Below, piece by piece: positions 1 to 8,737 of a stretch of 64,000 nucleotides of DNA. Source of the DNA: Xinfangfangia pollutisoli (GTDB taxonomy: Bacteria; Pseudomonadota; Alphaproteobacteria; Rhodobacterales; Rhodobacteraceae); assembly GCF_020179405.1 (NCBI RefSeq), contig NZ_JAICBZ010000002.1, forward strand, positions 1 to 64,000, in the 5' to 3' direction. A model generated the notes under the pieces. That model was not told where the DNA came from, made no database searches, and was given only the letters and a program-made list of their open reading frames with translations. Position 1 is the stretch's first letter, and the number at the start of each line of letters is the position of its first letter. The translations under genes and the position numbers were made by a program.

Positions 1-157
1 GGCGCTGCTGCCGCGGCTGTACGGCCCGCGCGCCGCGCCGCATCTGTCGGGCCGTGCCCTGCGCGGACTGGCCGCAATCCGCCCCGCCGATCCGCGCGCG
101 AATCTGCCCGACAGCCCGGATCCGCGGCCGCGTGCTGCCCTCGGCTTCGGCATTTGA
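1..157 (+). CDS. C-terminal fragment of an unidentified protein (5' end outside window)
   Basis: A frame open from base 2 runs 51 codons and stops at TGA 155-157. The peptide is rich in Ala, Arg and Pro and ends in AALGFGI. It has no motif I recognise. The codons are GC-rich at the third position like neighbouring genes, so it is plausibly the end of a real gene, but the start and family lie outside the window. It cannot be assigned a function. Confidence 0.4.
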   Translation, partial: ALLPRLYGPRAAPHLSGRALRGLAAIRPADPRANLPDSPDPRPRAALGFGI

Positions 158-314
158 ACAAATTTCCCGCAGAATCCTCAGGATTTGCGCCGTTTTCCTG
201 CATTCCCCGCGCTTGTGCGGCTGCGTCCACTTGGGCGTTGCAAACCCCGGCGGCATTTGCTTACGTCCTAGACAACAAGTGCGGGAACACCCGCCATGAC
301 ACAGGGAGACAAGG
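158..314 (+). promoter_or_regulatory. Leader of the polyamine-type ABC operon
   Basis: This non-coding stretch precedes the GTG-started ABC ATPase gene. It contains a small inverted repeat AATCC-TCA-GGATT (171-183) and a GCGGG-AACA-CCCGC hairpin (281-294) just before the Shine-Dalgarno sequence GGAGA near 305. No confident -35/-10 pair was found. A promoter is inferred from position only. Confidence 0.35.
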
Positions 315-1415
315 GTGGCGGCAGCAGCCCAAAGCGACGCATTCGTCGCATTCGAACATGTGCAGAAAAGCTATGACGGCGTTTCGCTGGTTGTGAAGGA
401 TCTGAACCTCACGATCTCGAAGGGCGAATTCCTGACCATGCTGGGGCCCTCGGGATCGGGCAAGACGACCTGCCTGATGATGCTGGCAGGCTTCGAGACC
501 GCGACCCATGGCGAGATCACGCTGGACGGGCGCCCGATCAACCAGGTGCCGCCGCACAAGCGCGGCATCGGGATGGTGTTCCAGAACTATGCGCTGTTTC
601 CGCATATGACGGTGGGCGAGAACCTGTCCTTCCCGCTGGAAGTGCGCGGCATGGGCAAGTCGCAGCGCGACGAAAAGATCAAGCGCGCGCTGGACATGGT
701 GCAGATGGGCGCCTTCGCCAACCGCCGGCCGGCGCAATTGTCGGGCGGCCAGCAGCAGCGCATCGCGCTGGCCCGCGCGCTGGTCTTCGACCCGCAGCTG
801 GTCTTGATGGACGAGCCCTTGGGCGCGCTGGACAAGCAGCTGCGCGAACATATGCAGTTTGAAATCAAGCACCTGCATGAAAGCCTGGGCATCACGGTCG
901 TCTATGTGACCCATGACCAGGGCGAGGCGCTGACCATGTCGGACCGGATCGCCGTTTTCAATGACGGGCGCATCCAGCAGCTGGCGCCGCCGGCCGATCT
1001 GTATGAACGGCCCGACAACAGCTTTGTCGCGGGCTTCATCGGCGAGAACAACAAGCTTCTGGGCACGATCGAGGATCTGTCGGGCGACCGGGCGCTGGTG
1101 CGGCTGCCCACGGGTGAGCTGATCGACGCAACCCCTGTGAATGTCAGGGAAAAGGGCCAGAAGACCCTGGTCTCGATCCGGCCCGAACGGGTGGAGTTCA
1201 AGCCCTCGATGATGCCCGAGGGCGCCCATACGCTGGACGCGGTGGTGACCGAGGTCATCTATATGGGCGACATCCTGCGCGCGGTGCTGCGGGTCGCGGG
1301 GCAGGACGGCTTTGTCATGAAGATGCGCAACACCCAGGGCCAGACCCGTCTGGCGCCCGGCGAGGCGATCAAGGTGGGCTGGCATCCGCAGGATGCCCGC
1401 GCGCTGGATCCCTGA
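315..1415 (+). CDS. ABC transporter ATP-binding protein, PotA type
   Basis: This is the ATPase of a spermidine/putrescine-family importer on the cytoplasmic side of the membrane. The 366-residue protein shows Walker A GPSGSGKTT near residues 44-52, a LSGGQQQR signature, Walker B LVLMDEP, the switch His in VTHDQ, and a C-terminal TOBE-like domain after about residue 240. The start is GTG at 315, preceded by GGAGA. It leads a four-gene operon with a binding protein and two permeases. The family transports polyamines or related small cations; the exact substrate cannot be read from the sequence. Confidence 0.9.
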   Translation: MAAAAQSDAFVAFEHVQKSYDGVSLVVKDLNLTISKGEFLTMLGPSGSGKTTCLMMLAGFETATHGEITLDGRPINQVPPHKRGIGMVFQNYALFPHMTVGENLSFPLEVRGMGKSQRDEKIKRALDMVQMGAFANRRPAQLSGGQQQRIALARALVFDPQLVLMDEPLGALDKQLREHMQFEIKHLHESLGITVVYVTHDQGEALTMSDRIAVFNDGRIQQLAPPADLYERPDNSFVAGFIGENNKLLGTIEDLSGDRALVRLPTGELIDATPVNVREKGQKTLVSIRPERVEFKPSMMPEGAHTLDAVVTEVIYMGDILRAVLRVAGQDGFVMKMRNTQGQTRLAPGEAIKVGWHPQDARALDP

Positions 1416-1496
1416 TCCTTGCGGAAACGACCGCCGCTCCGTTCGCCGCGGCGCGGCCAAGACCAGAAAAATCCGGTTCAACATGGGAGTGACCAG

Positions 1497-2573
1497 ATGA
1501 AGAAAATCCTGATCCTGTCCACCGCGCTGTGCGGCATGGCCTATGCGGCCAATGCCGAGGTCGTGGTGCTGTCCTGGGGCGGGTCCTATGGCGGGGCCCA
1601 GACCGAGGCGCATCTGAAGCCCTTCACCGCCAAGACCGGCATCCCGACCACGATGACCGACAGCGACAACCCCGCCACCCCGATCAAGGCGCAGGTCGAG
1701 GCCGGCAATGTGACGGTCGACGTGGCCTCGGTGGAATATGCCGATGCGATCCGGCTGTGCGACGAGGGCCTGCTGGAGCCGATCGACATCAACAGCCTGC
1801 CCGCCGGGGCCGATGGCACGCCCGCGGCCGAGGATTTCCTGGCCGGCGCCGTCACCGATTGCGGCGTGTCGACCGACATCTGGGCCAATATCTTTGCCTA
1901 TGATTCGACGAAATTCTCGGGCGATGCCGCGCCGAAGACCGTGGCCGATTTCTTCGATCTCGAGAAATTCCCCGGCAAGCGCGGCCTGAAGAAGGGCGCC
2001 AAGGCGGTGCTGGAATTCGCGCTGCTGGGCGACGGGGTTCCGGCCTCGGAAGTCTATGCGACGCTGTCGACGCCCGAGGGGGTGGACCGCGCCTTTGCCA
2101 AGCTGGACACGATCAAGAAGGACGTGGTCTGGTGGGAAGCTGGCGCCCAGCCGCCGCAGCTGCTGGCCGATGGCGAAGTGGCGATGACCACCGCCTATAA
2201 CGGCCGGATCTTCAATGCGGTGATCACCGAGGGCAAGCCGTTCTCGATCATCTGGGATGGCCAGATCTACGAAAACGAAATGTATGTGATCCCGAAGGGC
2301 GCCCCCCATATGGAGGATGCGCTGGAATTCGTGAAATACGCCACTTCGACCGAAGGGCTGCGCGCGCAGGCGCAATACATCTCGTATGGTCCGGCGCGGA
2401 AATCGGCGCTGAAGGACGAGCTTTTGTTCAATGACGGCAAGACCGTCATGGGGCCGCATCTGCCGACCGCGCCCGAGAACATGACCAATGCCCTGGAATC
2501 GAACTTCGAATTCTGGGTCGACAAGGATGCCGAGCTGAACGAGCGGTTCAACGCCTGGCTTGCCTCCAACTGA
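1497..2573 (+). CDS. ABC transporter periplasmic substrate-binding protein, PotD/PotF-like
   Basis: Extracellular binding protein of the same importer, 358 residues. I place the start at ATG 1497, because the protein then opens with a classic signal peptide (MKKILILSTALCGMAYAANA, cleavage after ANA). A longer TTG-started frame from 1419 would bury the signal. The body begins VVVLSWGGSYGG, typical of PotD-type proteins. A strong hairpin directly follows the stop. Substrate is unknown; polyamine or a related amine is an inference from family. Confidence 0.88.
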   Translation: MKKILILSTALCGMAYAANAEVVVLSWGGSYGGAQTEAHLKPFTAKTGIPTTMTDSDNPATPIKAQVEAGNVTVDVASVEYADAIRLCDEGLLEPIDINSLPAGADGTPAAEDFLAGAVTDCGVSTDIWANIFAYDSTKFSGDAAPKTVADFFDLEKFPGKRGLKKGAKAVLEFALLGDGVPASEVYATLSTPEGVDRAFAKLDTIKKDVVWWEAGAQPPQLLADGEVAMTTAYNGRIFNAVITEGKPFSIIWDGQIYENEMYVIPKGAPHMEDALEFVKYATSTEGLRAQAQYISYGPARKSALKDELLFNDGKTVMGPHLPTAPENMTNALESNFEFWVDKDAELNERFNAWLASN

Positions 2574-2580
2574 GACGGCA

Positions 2581-2604
2581 GGGGCCGGCGCATCCGCCGG
2601 CCCC
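2581..2604 (+). terminator. GC hairpin between binding protein and permease genes
   Basis: A perfect 10-bp stem, GGGGCCGGCG-CATC-CGCCGGCCCC, lies 7 bases after the binding-protein stop and before the permease start. It is not followed by a T-run. It is better read as an intra-operon RNA stem that protects or attenuates, raising binding-protein output over permeases, than as a full terminator. Confidence 0.6.
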
Positions 2605-2640
2605 GACCTTTCCTTCTGCTTCCGCCGGACAGAGCCCAGA

Positions 2641-3894
2641 ATGACCGACCTCGCCGCCAACGCCCTTCTGACCACCGCCGACGGGCGCCCGCTGAAATCG
2701 GCGCTGGCCGCGGCGCAGGTCCGCGCCAAGCGACGCGCCTTTCTTCTGGTGCTGCCGCTGCTGCTGTTCGTGCTTTTGACCTTCGTGGTGCCGATCGGGC
2801 AGATGCTGCACCGATCCGTCTATCATGACGGGTTTTCGGCCAATGCGCCCGCGGTGTCGGCCTGGCTGGCCGCGCATCCTGCGGGCACCGCGCCGGACGA
2901 GGCGGCCTATGCCGCCCTGGCCGAGGATTTCAAGGCGATGAAGGCCGCCAAGACCGCGGGCGAGGCCGGAACGCGGGTGAATTACACCCTGCCGGAATCG
3001 CGGTCCCTGTTCACCAAGACCGCGCGGGTCGCCGATGATCTGGCGCCGCCCTATCGCGAGGCGCTGCTGGCGGTCGATGCGAAATGGGGCGATCCGCTGG
3101 TCTGGGAGGCGATGCGGTCCGCCTCGTCGGCCTATACGAGCGACTTCTATCTCAGCGGTCTGGACATGGAGCGCACCGCCGATGGCGGGATCGAGCGGGT
3201 GCCGCCGAAAGAGCGGATTTATGTCTATCTCTATCTCAAGACCTTCGCGCTGTCGGCGCTGATCACCTTCATCTGCCTGCTCTTGGCCTTTCCGGTGGCG
3301 CATCTGCTGGCGACGCTGCCGATGGCCAAGGCCAATCTCTTGATGATCCTGGTGCTGCTGCCGTTCTGGACCTCGCTTCTGGTGCGCACCACCAGCTGGA
3401 TGGTGCTGTTGCAGGGGCAGGGTGTGGTGAACAACACGCTGGTGGCGCTGGGCCTGATCAAGGACGAAAGCCGCCTGTCGATGATGTACAACCAGACCGG
3501 CACGATCATCGTCATGGTGCATATCCTGCTGCCCTTCATGATCCTGCCGCTTTATTCGGTGATGCGGGTGATCCCGCCCAGCTATGCCCGCGCTGCGCGC
3601 AGCCTGGGGGCCACCAGCTGGACGACCTTCCGCCGCATCTACCTGCCGCAGACCCTGCCGGGGATCGGGGCGGGGGCGCTTTTGGTGTTCATCCTGGCGG
3701 TCGGCTATTACATCACGCCTGCCCTGGTCGGCGGCGCCGATGGGCAGCTGTTTTCGAACCTGATCCAGTTCCACATGACCAAGTCCAACTGGTCGATGGC
3801 GGCGGCGCTTTCGGCGATGCTGCTTCTGGGGGTTCTGCTGTTGTACTGGCTGTACGACCGTCTGGTCGGCATCGACAAACTCAAGCTCGGGTAA
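2641..3894 (+). CDS. ABC transporter permease, PotB-like
   Basis: Inner-membrane permease subunit, 417 residues. The start at ATG 2641 (MTDLAANALL) is chosen over an upstream in-frame ATG at 2560, which lies inside the preceding gene. One membrane helix near residues 35-58 is followed by a soluble insertion of roughly 130 residues before the remaining helices, making it longer than E. coli PotB (about 285). The EAA-like loop ARAARSLGATSWTTFRRIYL couples to the ATPase. It is followed 6 bases later by the second permease gene. Confidence 0.87.
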   Translation: MTDLAANALLTTADGRPLKSALAAAQVRAKRRAFLLVLPLLLFVLLTFVVPIGQMLHRSVYHDGFSANAPAVSAWLAAHPAGTAPDEAAYAALAEDFKAMKAAKTAGEAGTRVNYTLPESRSLFTKTARVADDLAPPYREALLAVDAKWGDPLVWEAMRSASSAYTSDFYLSGLDMERTADGGIERVPPKERIYVYLYLKTFALSALITFICLLLAFPVAHLLATLPMAKANLLMILVLLPFWTSLLVRTTSWMVLLQGQGVVNNTLVALGLIKDESRLSMMYNQTGTIIVMVHILLPFMILPLYSVMRVIPPSYARAARSLGATSWTTFRRIYLPQTLPGIGAGALLVFILAVGYYITPALVGGADGQLFSNLIQFHMTKSNWSMAAALSAMLLLGVLLLYWLYDRLVGIDKLKLG

Positions 3895-3900
3895 CGCGAC

Positions 3901-4833
3901 ATGGCCCTTCCCACCTATGCAAGCCCGCTGGAGCGCGCCTGGCATTACGCCTATCTGGTGATCTGCGTCGCGATCTTCATCTTCCTGATCTCGCCGATCC
4001 TGATCGTCATCCCGCTGTCCTTCAACACCGAGCCCTATTTCAGCTTTTCCTGGAAGATGCTGGAGCCGGGGGGCCTGGGCGGGCGCTGGTATGACGAATT
4101 GCTGACCTATGGCATGCAGGCGCCCGAGGCGCCGCGCGATGGCAGCTGGTTTGGCGACATGTGGCGCAATGCGGCCTGGGTGAAGGCGGCGAAGAATTCG
4201 GTCTGGATCGGGCTTTGGGCGACGGTCTTTGCGACCGTGCTGGGCACTTTGGCGGCCCTGGGCCTGTCGCGGCCGGAAATGCCCTATCGGCGGGTGATCA
4301 TGGCGGTGCTGATCTCGCCGATGATCGTGCCGATCATCATCATCGCGACGGGGCTGTTCTTCTTCTACTCGAACCCCTGCGGGGTGGTGGGGCTTAGCTG
4401 CGGGCGGCTGACCAGCACCTATCTGGGGGTGATCCTGGCCCATACCGCGCTGGGCATTCCCTTCGTGATCATCACCGTCACGGCCACGCTGTCGGGCTTC
4501 GACCAGTCGCTGATCCGCGCCGCGGCCAGCCTGGGGGCCAATCCGCGCACCACCTTCTTCAAGGTGATCATGCCCCTGATCCTGCCCGGCGTGATCTCGG
4601 GTGCGCTGTTCGCCTTTGTCACCTCGTTCGACGAGGTGGTGGCGGTGCTGTTCCTGGCCGGGCCCGACCAGCAGACCATCCCGCGGCAGATGTGGAACGG
4701 CATCCGCGAGCAGATCAGCCCGGCGATCCTGGCGGTGGCGACGATCCTTGTGGTGATCTCGATCGGGCTTCTGGCCACGGTGGAACTGCTGCGGCGCCGG
4801 TCGGACCGGCTGCGCGGGGTGACTGGCCGCTGA
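3901..4833 (+). CDS. ABC transporter permease, PotC-like
   Basis: Second inner-membrane permease of the importer, 310 residues with about six predicted helices. The EAA loop reads RAAASLGANPRTTFFKVIMP. There is a short extracytoplasmic insertion after helix 1 (about residues 45-90). It starts 6 bases after the PotB-like gene and closes the operon. A palindrome at 4862-4882 separates it from the convergent AEC gene. Confidence 0.87.
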   Translation: MALPTYASPLERAWHYAYLVICVAIFIFLISPILIVIPLSFNTEPYFSFSWKMLEPGGLGGRWYDELLTYGMQAPEAPRDGSWFGDMWRNAAWVKAAKNSVWIGLWATVFATVLGTLAALGLSRPEMPYRRVIMAVLISPMIVPIIIIATGLFFFYSNPCGVVGLSCGRLTSTYLGVILAHTALGIPFVIITVTATLSGFDQSLIRAAASLGANPRTTFFKVIMPLILPGVISGALFAFVTSFDEVVAVLFLAGPDQQTIPRQMWNGIREQISPAILAVATILVVISIGLLATVELLRRRSDRLRGVTGR

Positions 4834-4861
4834 GGCTGGCCGCGCCCGCCGGGGCGGGCGT

Positions 4862-4882
4862 CCGATTTTCGCCGAAAATCGG
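4862..4882. terminator. Palindrome of the TTTTC-NNC-GAAAA family, likely bidirectional terminator
   Basis: Perfect 9-bp arms, CCGATTTTC and GAAAATCGG, around a GCC loop, between two convergent genes (stops at 4833 and 4910). The AT-rich upper stem gives runs of T and A on either strand. The same core recurs at 32717-32737 and inside aglA at 53064-53084. Confidence 0.6.
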
Positions 4883-4909
4883 GGCGCGCCCGGCAAGCTG
4901 GCGCGGGTC

Positions 4910-5848
4910 TCAGGGCAGGATGTGCAGCCAGACCCAGATCGTCAGGATCGAGGTCGAGGTGCCGATCAGCACCGCCGAAGCGTTGACCCGCTTTGCCACG
5001 CCGTAGAAATGCGCAAACAGATAGGCATTCACCCCCGGCGCCATCGAGGCGGTCATCACCGCCGAGCGCAGCTGGTCGCGGTCCAGCGCAAAGGCCCAGC
5101 GGCCCAGCGCATAGGTGATCGCCGGATGGATCACCACCGACAGGGCGCAGACCATGGCGATGGTCGCCATGTCACCCTCGGGCTTGTAGCGCAGCAGCAC
5201 GCCTCCCAACCCGAACAGTGCCGCCGGCACCGCCGCGCGCGACACCAGATCCAGCGCGCCGCCCATCACCCCGGGGATCTCAAGCCCCGACAGGTTGAAA
5301 GCGATGCCCGACAGAACCCCGATCACCAGCGGCTGCGAGAAGATGCCGCGCAGGATCTGCCGCACCAGCGCGCCCGGCGCCGACAGCCGGCCGCGCGACC
5401 GCGCCAGTTCCATCATCACGATGCCGAAGGCGTAGAAGATCGGCGAATGCAGCGAGATGATGGTGAAATTGCCCGCCAGCGCCTCGGGCCCATAGGCGCG
5501 TTCGGTGATCGGCACGCCCAGAAGCAGCGAATTCGAGAACAGGCAGGCAAAGCCGATCGCCACACAATCTTCCAGCGGGCGGCCGAAGATCAGCCTTGCG
5601 CCGAAAAACCCCAGGAAGAAGCAGGTGAAGGCGCCGATATAGAAGGACAGGAACAGGCCGATCTCGGCCGAGGCGTTCAGGTCCAGCGTCGCGATCGACT
5701 TGAACAGCAGGCAGGGGATCGCGAAGCTTTGCGCGAAACGCATCAGCCCGTCGACCGCCGCTTCGGAAAAACCCAGCCAGCGCGCCGCGACATAGCCGAA
5801 ACCGATCACCAGGAAGACCGGCAGGATGACGTCGATCAGGGCGCTCAC
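4910..5848 (-). CDS. AEC-family (auxin efflux carrier-like) transporter
   Basis: Integral inner-membrane carrier, 312 residues with about ten hydrophobic segments, beginning MSALIDVILPVFLVIGFGYV. The Asn and Pro positions (SNSLLLGVPI, APGVNAYLFA) match bacterial AEC permeases (Mem_trans family), which often move dicarboxylates or other organic acids. The substrate is unknown. Its ATG overlaps the stop of the MBL hydrolase gene by 4 bases, so it is the last gene of the holB-tatD-MBL-AEC run. Confidence 0.85.
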   Translation of the reverse strand: MSALIDVILPVFLVIGFGYVAARWLGFSEAAVDGLMRFAQSFAIPCLLFKSIATLDLNASAEIGLFLSFYIGAFTCFFLGFFGARLIFGRPLEDCVAIGFACLFSNSLLLGVPITERAYGPEALAGNFTIISLHSPIFYAFGIVMMELARSRGRLSAPGALVRQILRGIFSQPLVIGVLSGIAFNLSGLEIPGVMGGALDLVSRAAVPAALFGLGGVLLRYKPEGDMATIAMVCALSVVIHPAITYALGRWAFALDRDQLRSAVMTASMAPGVNAYLFAHFYGVAKRVNASAVLIGTSTSILTIWVWLHILP

Positions 5849-6648
5849 GCCGGGGTCTCGAAGCTGATCTCAAGCCCGTCATAGGCGGGGATGACGTGAT
5901 CGGGGGTTTCGGCATCGACCGCAAGATAATCAAGGTCGACATGCATATTGGTCAGCACCGCCTGGCGCGGCTGGGCGCGGGCGATCCAGTCCAGCGTCAG
6001 CGCCAGATGGGCATGGGTCGGATGCGGCTTGCGGCGCAGCGCGTCGACGATCCAGCAGTCCAAGCCCTGCAGAAGCGGCCAGCTTTCCTCGGGGATCGCC
6101 ACCGCATCGGGAAGATAGGCCAGCCCGCCGATGCGGAAGCCCAGCGCATCCATCGTGCCGTGATTGGCCGAGAAGGGCACCAGCACGATTTCGCCCCCCG
6201 CGCCGGTCACGCGGATCGGCCCCGAGATGGTGTTCAGATCCAGGATCGGCGGATAGGGGCTGCCCTCGGGCTGCACGAAAGCATAGCCGAACCGCGCCAG
6301 CAGCGCCTCTTGCGTCGGCCCGTCGGCCCAGACCGGCAGGCGGCGGCGGATGTTGAAGGTGACCTGGCGCAGATCGTCGATGCCGTGCATGTGGTCGGCA
6401 TGCGAATGGGTATAGACCACGGCATCCAGCCGGCCGATCCCGGCATCAAGCAATTGCTCGCGCATGTCGGGCGAGGTGTCGATCAGCACGGTGGTCGTGC
6501 CGGATTCCGTCTCGCGCCGCACCAGAAGCGAGCAGCGCCGGCGGCGGTTCTTCGGATTGGCAGGGTCGCATTCCCCCCATTCGCCGCCCAGCCGCGGCAC
6601 GCCGCCAGAGGATCCGCAGCCCAGAATGGTGAAGCGAAGCCGCGCCAT
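5845..6648 (-). CDS. MBL-fold metallo-hydrolase, PhnP-like
   Basis: Cytoplasmic metallo-beta-lactamase-fold hydrolase, 267 residues. The metal motif THSHADHMHG sits near residues 79-88, followed by later His/Asp ligands (NHGTMD, NMHVDLDY). The N-terminus FTILGCGSSGGVPRLGG is characteristic of PhnP-type phosphodiesterases, which cleave cyclic phosphates. There are no phosphonate genes nearby, so the substrate is open. Its start forms TGATG with the stop of the upstream TatD gene, indicating translational coupling. Confidence 0.85.
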   Translation of the reverse strand: MARLRFTILGCGSSGGVPRLGGEWGECDPANPKNRRRRCSLLVRRETESGTTTVLIDTSPDMREQLLDAGIGRLDAVVYTHSHADHMHGIDDLRQVTFNIRRRLPVWADGPTQEALLARFGYAFVQPEGSPYPPILDLNTISGPIRVTGAGGEIVLVPFSANHGTMDALGFRIGGLAYLPDAVAIPEESWPLLQGLDCWIVDALRRKPHPTHAHLALTLDWIARAQPRQAVLTNMHVDLDYLAVDAETPDHVIPAYDGLEISFETPA

Positions 6649-7481
6649 CAGGCCGCTTTCGTGGCGCGGGCCGCCTTGCGGAACAGCCGGTCGAAATTGG
6701 CGCTGGTCGCGGCGCGGAACTCGGCCTCGGTCAGGCCGAAGACCTGGGCGCCGGCACGGGCGGTATGGGCGACATAGGCCGGCTCGTTGCGGCGGCCGCG
6801 GAAGGGAGGCGGCGCCAGATAGGGGCTGTCGGTTTCCACCAGGATCCGGTCAAGCGGGGCACGCGCGAAGATGTCGCGCAGATCCTGGCTTTTCGGGAAG
6901 GCGGCAATCCCCGACATCGACAGGTAGAAGCCCATCTCAAGCGCGGCTTCGGCCAGACGCGGCCCGGAAGAAAAGCAATGCATCACGCAAGCATAGGGCT
7001 TGCGCGCATGGCCCTCGGCCAGGATCGTCTCCATATCGGCATCGGCGGCGCGGGCATGGATCACCAGCGGCAGGCCGGTTTCCTGCGCCGCTTCGATATG
7101 GATTCGCAGGCTTTGCTTCTGCGCCTCGGCGCTGTCGGGCGTGTAATGGTAATCAAGCCCGGTCTCGCCGATCGCCACCAGCTTGGGGTGGCGGGCGACC
7201 TCAATCAGCTCGTCCAGCGTGACAGGGGCTTCTTGCCCCACGCTCATCGGATGCAGCCCATAGGCCCAGAAGATGCCCTCATGTGCCTCGGCAATGCCGC
7301 GCACCTTCGGGATCGCGCTTTTGCGGGTGCAGATCGACACCATGCGCGTGACACCCGCAGCCTGGGCGCGCGCGATCACCGCGTCGCGTTCGGCGTCGAA
7401 ATCCGGGAAATCCAGATGGCAATGGCTGTCCACAAGATCGGGCAGCGGCGGCAGAGAGGGGGGCGTTGCGGGGGACATCAT
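6648..7481 (-). CDS. TatD-family metal-dependent DNase/hydrolase
   Basis: Amidohydrolase-fold enzyme of 277 residues with VDSHCHLDFPDF near the N-terminus, GETGLDYHY, PLVIHARAAD, HCFSSG and the terminal VETDSPYLAPPP motif, i.e. the full TatD metal set. TatD/YcfH proteins are 3'-5' exonucleases linked to DNA repair or turnover. Its ATG overlaps the holB stop (7478-7481). The arrangement holB-tatD-MBL is common in bacteria, which supports the assignment. Confidence 0.9.
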   Translation of the reverse strand: MMSPATPPSLPPLPDLVDSHCHLDFPDFDAERDAVIARAQAAGVTRMVSICTRKSAIPKVRGIAEAHEGIFWAYGLHPMSVGQEAPVTLDELIEVARHPKLVAIGETGLDYHYTPDSAEAQKQSLRIHIEAAQETGLPLVIHARAADADMETILAEGHARKPYACVMHCFSSGPRLAEAALEMGFYLSMSGIAAFPKSQDLRDIFARAPLDRILVETDSPYLAPPPFRGRRNEPAYVAHTARAGAQVFGLTEAEFRAATSANFDRLFRKAARATKAA

Positions 7482-8638
7482 CCTGGGGTGGCGAGCTGTC
7501 CCGCCGTCTCGTCGATCCGGAACAGGATATCCATCAGAAGGGCGGCAGGGTCAAGGTTCACGGCCTTGCCGCGGCGGGCGCGCTGGGTCAGGCCCTGCGC
7601 CTGTTCGGCCCAAAGCCGGGCGGCGCGCAGATCGGGGGCGAGCCGGGTGAAAAGCGCGGCCTCGCCCGGCGCGGCTTCGGGCGGCAATTGGCGGCTGGCG
7701 GCGGCGCGCGCCAGCCGCGACAGGAACAGATCCAGAAGCGCCAGGATCAGATCGAAGGTCTCGGCCGCGCCACGGGCCGCGGCCGCATCGGCCAGCGCGG
7801 CCAGCCGCGGCCGGTCCAGCCCCGGCAGGTCGGCCAGCAAGGCCACCAGCCGGGCATAAAGCTGCAACCCGTCCAGCTCGGTCATCCGGAACGCCTCGCC
7901 GGCCGAGCCACCGGCCAGTTCCGCCAGCGCCACCTCGGCCCCCGGCGCCACATCGGCGCCCGCCTGGGCCAGGGCCGCGGCCAGCGCCTCGGGCGCCAGG
8001 GGGGCCAGGCGCAATTCCCGGCAGCGCGAGCGGATCGTCGGCAAAAGCCGCGCCGGCTGATGCGAGACCAGAAGGAAGGTCACGCCTTTCGGCGGCTCCT
8101 CCAGCATCTTCAGAAGCCCGTTCGCCGCGGCGACATTCATCTCGTCCAGACTGTCGACGATGACGACCCGCCGCCCGCCATCCGCGGCGCTGAGCCCCAG
8201 GAAGTCGCGCAGCCGGCGCACTTCGCCGATGGTGATCACCTGGGCCAGGGCGCTTGCCTTGTCGTTCGGGGCGCGGCGCAGCAGGAAGGCGCGCGGCTCG
8301 GCCAGGGCGCGCAGCCGGCGGGCGACCGGATGGTCGCGGTCGATGTCCAGCGTCTGCGGCGGCACGGGTGCGCCGAACAGCCCGCCCCCCCCGCCCCCGT
8401 CCTCCTCGGGCGTGGCCAGCAGGAACAGCGCGATCCGCCAGGCCAGCGTGGCTTTGCCCAGACCGCGCGCGCCGGTCAGCATCCAGGCATGGTGCAGTCG
8501 CCCCTGGCGGAAGGCATCCAGAAACTCCGCCTCGGCCGCCGCCTGTCCGAAGACCCGGGCGGTGTCGCGCGGATGCGGGGCGCCGGCCAGTCGGTCGGGC
8601 TCGGGCAGGGGATCGGTCGCGGCCATGGCGCCAGACAT
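7478..8638 (-). CDS. holB: DNA polymerase III delta' subunit
   Basis: Clamp-loader delta' subunit. It has the Walker-A-like GARGLGKAT near residues 50-58, VIVDSLDEMN, LLKMLEEPPKGVTFLLVSHQ and the SRC-like SRCRELRL arginine-finger region. The open frame extends far upstream, antisense to arginase. I chose ATG 8638 (MSGAMAATDPL; alternative ATG 8626), giving 386 residues, because homology-like sequence only begins there and arginase starts at 8738 on the other strand. No good Shine-Dalgarno is visible. tmk, the common upstream partner, is absent here. Confidence 0.85.
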   Translation of the reverse strand: MSGAMAATDPLPEPDRLAGAPHPRDTARVFGQAAAEAEFLDAFRQGRLHHAWMLTGARGLGKATLAWRIALFLLATPEEDGGGGGGLFGAPVPPQTLDIDRDHPVARRLRALAEPRAFLLRRAPNDKASALAQVITIGEVRRLRDFLGLSAADGGRRVVIVDSLDEMNVAAANGLLKMLEEPPKGVTFLLVSHQPARLLPTIRSRCRELRLAPLAPEALAAALAQAGADVAPGAEVALAELAGGSAGEAFRMTELDGLQLYARLVALLADLPGLDRPRLAALADAAAARGAAETFDLILALLDLFLSRLARAAASRQLPPEAAPGEAALFTRLAPDLRAARLWAEQAQGLTQRARRGKAVNLDPAALLMDILFRIDETAGQLATPG

Positions 8639-8737
8639 GCCACGGGCGGCGGCGCGGGGAAAGGGGCAGATGCCGCGCAGCAGTGGCCGCCGGCCGCGCG
8701 CCGTGCCATTCTGGCGGCAAATGCAACGGAGACCGCG

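Noticed and set aside
261-2729. Very long open frame on the minus strand opposite the ABC ATPase and binding-protein genes
   Set aside because: It lies antisense to two clear gene products, has no recognisable motif and is His/Arg/Gln-rich, as expected from high third-position GC in the real genes.
2548-4896. 782-codon minus-strand open frame opposite both permease genes
   Set aside because: Low-complexity Arg/Gln/His sequence antisense to membrane proteins; a GC artefact.
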